Positions 56,383-64,000 of a stretch of DNA of 64,000 nt are shown here, piece by piece. The notes below the pieces were generated by a model. The model worked only from the letters and a program-made list of their open reading frames with translations, was not told where the DNA came from and did not search any database. This DNA is from Xiphydria camelus (Eukaryota > Arthropoda > Insecta > Hymenoptera > Xiphydriidae). The DNA lies in assembly GCA_963678675.1 (NCBI GenBank), contig OY783199.1:12638708-12702707 (forward strand), in the 5' to 3' direction. Each line of letters begins with the position of its first letter. Position 1 is the first letter of the stretch. A program made the translations under genes and the position numbers.

Positions 56383-56931
56383 ATATGATGACCACGTCCG
56401 ACGCTCAAGTCTTTTATTATATACATTTAAAATCACCTTTTCTAAATATATGCAAAAAGGCATGCGTGCAAAAATGACGGCAATTAGCATACAATTTTCC
56501 TGCAACTTTCCTATGTTGTTAAAATATGAAGGCCACGTCCGACACTCAAGTCTTTTGTTATATACACTTAAAATCACTTTTTCTAAATATGTATATGCCA
56601 AAAGGCATGCGTGCGAAAATGACATCAATTAGCATACCATTTTCCTGCAACTTTCCGATTAAAGTCTTCGTTCCGTCCACATCCGATAGTCATGCCAATT
56701 TTATTATAATGTCTAACACATCAATAATAGGCTATAGTTTCAAAGGCATGCATGCGAAAATAACTGAAAAATCGAAAAAAAATCTGTTAACATTTACGAC
56801 TCCAAAATGTACTTATCCATTCGCGACACCACACACATGCCAATATTTTTTTCGGGTTATTGACGATGTACGTTTCCATACTTCCAATAGGCATGCGTGG
56901 GAAAATCACTCGAAATCTCGATTTTTGATGT

Positions 56932-57700
56932 GTAAACATCTATGCTATGGCTCTGCGGTACGACCTTCCTGGGAAATTGAGCGTCAGACGTAAGTCATGT
57001 AGATGTGACTGCGTCAGTGTGTGTGTGGCGCTACTGCGCATACTATTCGCGCAAGCTGGATTATCTCAACGGGAAAACATTTTAGACAAAAATGTTTAAT
57101 ACAAAACTTTAAGGATTTTCCCTTGGCTACCCAGTGGTCGTATTGGATTTGACCTTGACCGTGACCTTTAAGGTAATAGCAAATGCCTTCCTAAACCGTT
57201 CATTCGATTGCGATGAAACTTTGGGGAATGGTTGGACGCATGCCCGCGAAGGTTTCTGAGTTAGTAAATCTTATACAGGGTGTTCAAAAAGTCGAACTAT
57301 ACTTGACCTAAATTTGACCTCCGCTTACAATAAAGGTAACATGAAAAAAATGGTGAAGGACACATTTGAACTTGAAAAAAAATTAATTTGACCTTGATAT
57401 AACCTTGCAGGTCAAGGTCAAATCTAATATGACCATTGCGTAGCCCGGGAAAAATACTAAAAGTTTTGTATTAAAAATGTATTTAACAATGGTGGACGGA
57501 CAAAATCAATCCACAATCTACCCGTGCGAAGCCGGGACGGGCTGCTAGTAAGTTATAAATCTAATATAATAATAATAAATATTTCGTTATAGAAAAAATC
57601 AAACTTCTTTATGTCGAACTACGACGTCATATTCCCCAATTAAACTCGGACCGCAGATAATTGTAAGATGTTTACACATCCTTCGTGAGTACATCGGCAC
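56932..57700. mobile_element. Insertion in the right arm with GATGTGTAAACATC termini
   Basis: Arm similarity stops at CTCGATTTTT (about 56931) and resumes at ACAAGATTACGCCC (about 57708). The inserted part begins GATGTGTAAACATC and has GATGTTTACACATCC near 57667, suggesting an inverted-repeat element. A Helitron lies inside it. Confidence 0.6.
57058..57548 (+). mobile_element. Helitron C, 3' part
   Basis: Plus-strand copy of the family at 34-37 kb with one ~128-bp unit (GGTTGGACGCATGCCCGCGA). It ends GCCGGGACGGGCTGCTAG followed by T. The 5' TC end is not visible. Confidence 0.8.
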
Positions 57701-58622
57701 TCACACCTTTTTTTTTACAAGATTACGCCCTTATTTCAACCCTTTAGCCACCTGCAACACTCATGCCTTTGGTTTTCCGAAGCCAAGTTCTATTAATTAA
57801 TCATTTAGTGAAGAAGACATGCGTGCGAAAATGGGCAACAGGCACCCTTTTATTTCTGTTAAGAAAAATCGAATTTTTTATATGTTATCCCCAGGGTCCA
57901 TTCGTAAATTTCGCTTTATTCAACTCAGCATCGAAGTACCTTTCAACCCTCTTCGAGGCATGTATGCGAAAATGGGGCACCAGAATCTGTCACTATCTGA
58001 CGGTCTATACAATTAATTCACGAAATCTCACGCTCTGTCTCAAAATCGATGGTCCAATTGAATTAAGTAAAAATTGATCGGTGTAGATCGGTCTAGAACG
58101 GTGTCGATCGGTCTAGATCGGCGTCGATCGGTCTAGATCGGTGTAGATCAGTGTAGCTCCGAATGCGGATCGACCGCTCGAGCGGATATCGAACGATGCT
58201 CGAGCGACGCTCGAGCGGATTATCTAAAGACGATCGGGCGGACCTCGAAGAATGCTCGAGCGGACCTGGAACAATAAGGCCAGGTATCCAACGGATCGCT
58301 TTATGAGTCAGGGATCAAGTCTCCCCGATCGGTCATCTATTGAATTCGTCATTCTCTAATTTACAAGACGGATTTAGTATTCCACGTATAGCGGTATATA
58401 GGTATCGATTAAAATTTCCGGGAAAGGTGCTGGACTCCAAGCGCGTTTGCCGCTTTCGCCGAAATATACCGTTTGCCGAGTATGATCCGAGATAATTTAG
58501 TGTCTACACGAAGCGTGCAGTTTGGGACGAGGCGCCTTTGAGCATCGCCAAAAACCAACAGCACGCCGGATCGCACCCAGGCTGCTCGGGTAGAGGCAGC
58601 CTCGCCTCGTAGGGATCGCAGG

Positions 58623-58671
58623 TATCGACTTTGCGAGGCACGCCTCGCGAGCTATCCTCGCAAAGTCGATA
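58623..58671. repeat. Short strong hairpin
   Basis: TATCGACTTTGCGAGG and CCTCGCAAAGTCGATA form a 16-bp perfect stem around a 17-bp loop that itself contains GCCTCGCGAG. Confidence 0.7.
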
Positions 58672-60277
58672 CACACCTTTAGATTTCGAGGAACCGTTAA
58701 GCGCTGCGAGTTTTTCTTCTCAATTATTTCTTTCGGCATATAGGTTAATTGAGCCGAGCTGTAAAGGTTGTAATCACGGGGAGTGTAATGTAACATAATC
58801 TGATTTCACAGGTTTATATTTATGTGTGCATACGCGTATGTGTATGAAGAGAAGAAAGTCTAAGAGAGAGGGGGGGGGGAGAGCGAGAGAGAGAGAGATA
58901 GGTTATTTCTTTTTTCCTATTAAGCGGGCTGGTTCGATTTGAATAAATTACCACTCGGTTATTTCTTGGATGCTGGCACAACTGCCATGCGATTGTATAC
59001 ACGCGTTTAATAAATAAATTTATGTTGAAAACATCTGTTTGAGGCGTATAAAGCGTTTCTTAAATTTTAAGAAGAGTATCAATAAAACTATATATTAAAA
59101 TACCGATGACATTTCAGTTGTAGAAAAATATTATTGAAATATCGAGTTCTCTCTGCATGCCCCATTGTGAGTAGATATTAGTCTGAATGTTCTCATTAAT
59201 CAAATCAGGCGCGTTTCGATTTATTTTCGAATAATATCGATTTCATCTTTGTCACTTAATTATATTTTAGCTTGTTATAAACATAACGATTTTTTATATA
59301 TTACTCCTTGATTATCTCTGCATGCACGATCAGACAGTTGATTCAAATTTTTCATGCTAATCATCCGCAACAGATCATATAATAGATATAAGAGCTCGCT
59401 AGACTACAAAACAATGTGATCATTCTTGTAGTATCCTTTGTGTCTCTAGGAGTACAAAAAATGTGCACGTTTTCGACTATATTCAATATATTACAGATCT
59501 AAAGTCTCGTAAAAATTGTTTACGAAGACGTTACGCTTGAACTTTCGGAAAAGAGATGCGCCTCTTTTTTAAACTTTATAAAACAAAAATATCGTAAACG
59601 TATCAGAATGGCTGACCTCTCCACCTTAACTAAGCAACTATTCGGTTTCCTTAACTCCACATCTTACAGCTCCATGTCAATAGTACGGTACTAAAATACC
59701 TCACTTCTTTTTCTTTTTTATACCGAATCATGATACTCACTATACAAGCACCAGTAGTTGCCTTTATGAACCTTTACGAACAGGCCCAAATGGCCACTCG
59801 GCAACAATCGGCAATGATTTTCTGTGACAGTAGCGGAAAAATTCCTGTGTAGCACCCGAAAATTCCTTGATTTTCTTATAATATTTAACGGAAAATAAAG
59901 AAAAAGTATTTCGCAGCATGAGAAAATGTCTGTCACAGAAATTTTACTGTGCTGTTTAAGAAGAAGAAGAAGAAGAAGTGCAGTGAAAATTCTAGCATGT
60001 ACAATAATTATTCCAGTGTTTAACTGTTAATTTTTTTCCTTTCATCAAGAGAAATCCCGGAAAGTGCCACTTGCACCACGATTACAGCGTCAAGCGCAGT
60101 AATTTTTCCTGATTTTTTCTTTCCTTGTAGAGTCTAATAAACGCATCTTCTTCTTCTACTTCCCCCCCCCCTTCTTGTCAGTTAGCTGTCAACTCATTGT
60201 CGTCGTCGTCGTTATCACTTCATCTCTATCCTCGGATTCATTCATGCAGCATACGTCTATTCGAAATAATTTCCGGG
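58672..60277. other. Unassigned intergenic DNA with small microsatellites
   Basis: A GA-rich run at 58860-58898 and an (AGA)n run at 59959-59979. Short frames are unrecognised. No other features seen. Confidence 0.35.
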
Positions 60278-60657
60278 CTCATACGTAACGCCCTCATGCG
60301 GCCAAATTTTTTCTGTGAAATATTTTCGAGATAAATGGTATTTATCTACAAACCAAGTATTATCGGCTAAAGCGCATCCTAACTTATACCCGAAAACTAT
60401 ACTTTATAATTGTTAATACTTCTTTAAATCAATATTACGTGAAAGAATATTAGTAGTGGTCAACTGCCACTACAACGGGTGAATTCTTTCATGTTTGCGT
60501 TTTTATTTAATAGGGCATTAATAATTAGAAACAATAGTTTTCGGATATAAGTTGGGGTGCGCTTTAATCAGTAACACTTCGTTTGTAATTTGAATACCAT
60601 TAATCTCGGAAATATCTCACAGCAAAAAATTGGCCGTATGACAGCGCTACGTACGAG
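60278..60657. mobile_element. Imperfect foldback MITE
   Basis: CTCATACGTAACG, GCGGCCAAATTTTTTCTGTG and CGAGATAAATGGTA at the left are mirrored by CAGCAAAAAATTGGCCGTA and GCTACGTACGAG at the right. Inner AAAGCGCATCCTAACTTATA is mirrored near 60530-60575. About 80% identity between arms. Confidence 0.7.
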
Positions 60658-61976
60658 CGTTATCGTCATCTTAATTGTTTTTTTGGCCTATCGTCGTGTT
60701 TACGTGTTACCGTGAGTTGGGTACAGACGGACGCGGTAAATACATGACATAAACGGATGTACGTACAACGATTCGGCCCGGCCCCAAGGCGGATGGGAGG
60801 AAAGCGGTTCATGGTACACGACCTACGACAACATGAGAACGCAATACGGGAGGCAAGGCCAGCTAGGCCAGAGCGGACGAAAAATATGCGAAGTATAGCT
60901 ATCGCTCACTTATATTGGAGAGGAATGGTGGTGATCAGGTATTGCGCAGGAAAGTGACGTCGATTCATCCGGTTTAGGCAAGCAGATTCTTATTCCGTAT
61001 ACGACTATAGTAATTGTGTCACTCTGTTTAACTGTTCTCTCGTTTATAAATTTAAAATTATTCGTGTGTAGAAAAAAACCGCATAGACGTGGATATTTCT
61101 TCCCGATAGTAAATGCGACAAAGATCTATTATATTGCGCGGGTATAGAGGGGCAGTAACTATATACGGGGTAGTCCTCGGTATGTAAGTTGTGCACCGAT
61201 GAAATGTATCATTAATCCTTCCCGTTTAGGTATTCTAGGGTCGTGGGCTACTCCAAGTTGACTCCTATCTTTACCAATTTCCAAGTATTATACCACGTAT
61301 TTAATGTGGACAGGAAGAGGTTTCAGTTCGTAATTTTTTCTATACACTAGAAAAAATTTCTGATAAAAATGGAGGAGTTGCATGAAACGGGAATAGTTGT
61401 TTCAACCCTGCCATGTTGTTCATAGTACAAATTATATTTCGACTGAAGGAAATTTAGTTTAAATGTTTATAACTAGGTATATCATTATTAATGTTAAAGT
61501 TTGCATTTTTTGGCTCCCCATGAAAACGGTCCGCCGGGATATATGATTCGTGGTGACTAGATGACGTAGCGTCATAGTCGCTTCATTTCAGTGTGTTGGT
61601 TATAATATGTCTTGTACGTAGGGGAAAAGGTACGTAGAGGGCAGGTCGGTCGCAGAGTGCGCATGGGTAGGGCACCTGATGCGCAGAAAAGGGATGTATA
61701 GAGTGTCTAAATACACTGCTAATGTACCGAAATCAGAAACACTTTTCGACTCTCTAAATTTCACGGTGTCACAGAATGAAAATCACTTGAGCTGTTTTCT
61801 GATTAGCTCTGACGTGATGACGTTGCTCACGGTCAGAGATGCATATTTAAAATCTAAATTTTCGTAGACTATTTATGCCGAAACGGGGACATCAAATTTT
61901 GTTCAAGTACTGTTCCAATATCAGAACAATATGCAGAACCAGAAAATAAAATACAAAAAAATCATGCAACTTCGTA
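60658..61976. other. Unassigned intergenic DNA, partly CpG-rich
   Basis: 60700-60960 is CpG-rich with a 66-codon plus frame (60757-60957) of no recognisable family. A small palindrome ATGACGTAGCGTCAT is at 61561-61575. No supported gene. Confidence 0.3.
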
Positions 61977-61978
61977 TA

Positions 61979-62371
61979 CAGTATGTCCCGTGGATAACGC
62001 AAGTATTTGAATTTCCCCCATATTTGACTGGTAGTGCTTGGAACGGTGCTGTAGTTAGAGTTGGCTTCAGAAAAGTGCGCTGCGTTCTTACGAGCCGTGT
62101 TTCCGAAACCTGTATGATTATTTCTCATCACTTCTACATATTATTTAGCATTATTTACAAATTCAGTTAATTTCGAGGTTAGACGCTTCGATCTCCCGAA
62201 TTGACAGTTCCCGGGAAATCAGACGTTTTACACTTTTCGCTCTCGAAACACGGCTCGTAAGATCGCAGCGCACTCTTCTGAAGCCAACTCTAACTACAGC
62301 ACCGTTCCAAGCACTACCAAAGTCAAATGTCAGGGAAATTCAAATACTTGCGTTATCCACGGGACATACTG
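61979..62371. mobile_element. Hairpin MITE with CAGTATGTCC termini
   Basis: Arms of about 130 bp (CAGTATGTCCCGTGGATAAC, TGGTAGTGCTTGGAACGGTG, AGAGTTGGCTTCAGAA) mirror each other, with TA at 61977-61978 and 62372-62373. The loop shares TTAGACGCTTCGATCTCCCG with the loop of 15186-15453. Confidence 0.83.
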
Positions 62372-62652
62372 TATTCGAGTTAGTAATCGTTAACTTCGTT
62401 CGTGCCATGAAGATCGTGTTCATGCACTCAGAAAGTCTTTCGCTTCGAAACGATTCTCGCACGAACGAAATGTATATAGAGGCACTGGTTTTGGCAATTA
62501 AAATTGATTCTCATACCTAATCTTTCTTGTATAGATACTTCAGTACACCATTACAGCTGTTTTCATCTTCAATTATATTAGGGGGTTGCATTGAAAGCCG
62601 CTGTTTTTTCTTGTTTCTAAAACATTATGTCGTAATAAAATGTGTGAATTCC

Positions 62653-63480
62653 TCAATCGAAGTATTTGCCTTCGGAAGCTATAACTTTTTCCCACTTTTC
62701 TGGCAGAAGTTGAATTCCACGACGAAAGAATAGGTACTTTTTTAGCTAATCCACTCAGCAACCCAGTTTCTGACTTCTTGATAATTATGAAAGTGTGTAT
62801 CTTCCAAGTAGTATTACATCGATCCAAATAAATGATAATCACTTGGGATCAGGTCTGGAGAATACGCCGGGTGCGGAAGAACTTCCCATTCAAGCTCCAT
62901 CAATGTTTCTTTCACGGCTCAAGCAACATAAGGCCAATCGTTGTTGTGAAGAAGAATCACTTTTCGGCGATTTGATGCAATTGATAGTCATTTTTGCATC
63001 AAATTATCATTTAAACACTCCAATTGATGTTGATAATGTTCGGCAGTAATTGCTTCGTTTGGTTTCAACAGCTCATAATAAACGACACCTTCCGTATCCC
63101 ACCAAATTGAAAGCCTTGTTTTGTGACCGTGGATGTTTCGTTTTGGTATCGACGTTGATGGTTGGATCAACCCATGATTTTTTGCATTTTGAGTTGTCGA
63201 AATAGATCCATTTCTCCTCGCCGGTTACGGTACGCCATAAAAAACTCTTCTTTTTATAATTTGCAAGCATAGAAATCGAGATGTTCAGACGATTAGCAAT
63301 GGCATTTTCGGTCAGTTCATGTGGCAGCCACTTTCCTTCTTCTTCAATCTTTCCCATGGCATGTAAACGTTGTGCAATTGTAAATTTATGGTCTTCAAGC
63401 TGTTGAACCAATTCTTTGAGCGTTCGAGTAGGGTTTTCTTCAATAGTGCTTGCAGTTGTTCATCTAGGGTAGAGGCACCG
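62653..63480 (-). pseudogene. mariner transposase, degenerate, N-terminus missing
   Basis: On the minus strand: KFTIAQRLHAMGKIEEEGKW and WLPHELTENAIANRLNIS, VTGEEKWIYFDNSKCKKSWV (around the first catalytic region), PKRNIHGHKTRLSIWWDTEG, YYELLKPNEAIT, then, in shifting frames, the HDN region, LIPSDYHLF and LLPEKWEKVIASEGKYFD ending with TGA at 62653-62655. The order is that of Mos1/mauritiana-type mariners. Many frameshifts and stops are present and no flanking inverted repeats are visible. It belongs to a different lineage from the elements at 1124 and 47541. Confidence 0.85.
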
Positions 63481-64000
63481 GTTATAGCCACTTTAACGAA
63501 GTTACATGATTCACTATTGCATTTTATACGTATTTCTAAGTTATTTCCTTCGCGTAAACTAAACGTAGATAGAGGACACATTAAGAGAATTCCAGTCGGA
63601 GAAAAGAAAGAGATACTGAATATAGAATTGTGTATAAAAAATAAATAGGTCCACAATTGCTATATCTACCGGTTTTAGCCATTTTGCTCTAGATATAGCC
63701 ACATGAACGCACCAAATATAGCCACCACCTGCCAGTTACGTTTTACTAACATTATTAATGTTAATGAAGGCATAAAATAAAATAAAACAATTTTAAGAAA
63801 CGTATATTAAATATCCGAAAATACAGAAGACATAATGTATCAAAAAGAAGTCTATATAGTAAGTACATCTCGTGCTTTTACAATCTCAAGCCATTTGTTA
63901 GAAGTTAATACTGAAGGTAACACAGGCCGACAAAATTTAACGAAAGCCCTAACCCAGAAACACTACATTATGTGCCCGAAGGATTTTGGTACGCTGAATC
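63481..64000. other. Unassigned DNA to the window edge
   Basis: Contains repeated TATAGCCAC/ATATAGCCA words at 63660-63725, reminiscent of subterminal repeats of a further element running out of the window. No gene recognised. Confidence 0.35.

Larger units (their letters stand above)
56383..58397 (-). repeat. Right arm of the large element, interrupted
   Basis: Reverse complement of the left arm. The motif GGCATGCGTGCGAAAAT occurs at 56459, 56604, 56745, 56890, 57816 and 57958 (start positions; intervals 145, 141, 145, then the insertion, then 142). Confidence 0.85.
50042..58482. mobile_element. Very large inverted-arm element of unknown class
   Basis: Left arm 50042-51281 and right arm about 56383-58397 are reverse complements over more than 1.2 kb; the right arm is longer only because of a Helitron-containing insertion (about 56932-57700). 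The right side extends about 85 bp further (CCGGGAAAGGTGCTGGACTC, CCGAAATATACC), where the small relative at 43912-44200 has its terminus, so the left end seems truncated. The arms contain a ~141-bp periodic motif, 10-bp tandem repeats and CTCGAG-rich palindromes. Between the arms lie other repeats and an exon-like array, but no transposase I can recognise. It does not match the termini of any superfamily I know. Confidence 0.75.

Overview
This 64 kb window is animal, almost certainly insect, nuclear DNA. It is AT-rich, has no operon structure and no long reading frames, and carries GT-AG introns and many eukaryotic transposable elements: mariner, Tc1-like, PIF/Harbinger, piggyBac, pogo-like, Helitron and a jockey-like LINE, plus a tRNA-derived SINE. 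A hymenopteran is plausible but the sequence does not prove it. I find no intact host protein gene, no rRNA, no functional tRNA and no CRISPR. The gene-like content is transposase, LINE and TE-associated reading frames, nearly all broken by frameshifts, stops or internal deletions.

Layout. 1-10 kb: a mariner with complete ends but an internally deleted transposase (1124-2006), a spliced pseudogene of a repeated arthropod cysteine-rich family (3882-4642), a second mariner fragment (5739-6190) and two PIF/Harbinger 5' ends facing each other (6200-9416). 10-19 kb: TA-flanked hairpin MITEs, a THAP-domain pseudogene, a pogo-like element with complete ends (14365-15510), a 1.6 kb foldback around a CT microsatellite and a SINE. 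19-24 kb: a palindrome with 872-bp arms and a TTAA-flanked, internally deleted piggyBac. 24-34 kb: more TTAA and TA hairpins, a degraded gene joining a Mutator-like transposase domain to a DEDDh exonuclease (27740-30710), and a 241-bp near-perfect palindrome. 34-37 kb: two abutting Helitrons with internally amplified ~128-bp repeats. 37-44 kb: CpG-rich, possibly promoter-like DNA, small hairpins and a Tc1-family pseudogene. 44-48 kb: a jockey-like LINE (ORF1 and endonuclease, no reverse transcriptase) and a foldback made of two mariner 3' halves. 50-58.5 kb: a very large element with inverted arms of over 1.2 kb, containing other repeats including an array of five exon-like 157-bp blocks. 58-64 kb: hairpin MITEs and a third degenerate mariner.

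The common theme is inversion. Many elements are two copies of one end of a transposon facing each other rather than ordinary transposons. The most unusual object is the 50-58.5 kb element: its arms carry six copies per arm of the motif ATTTTCGCACGCATGCC at a regular ~141-bp spacing, plus a 10-bp tandem repeat, and no recognisable transposase lies between them.
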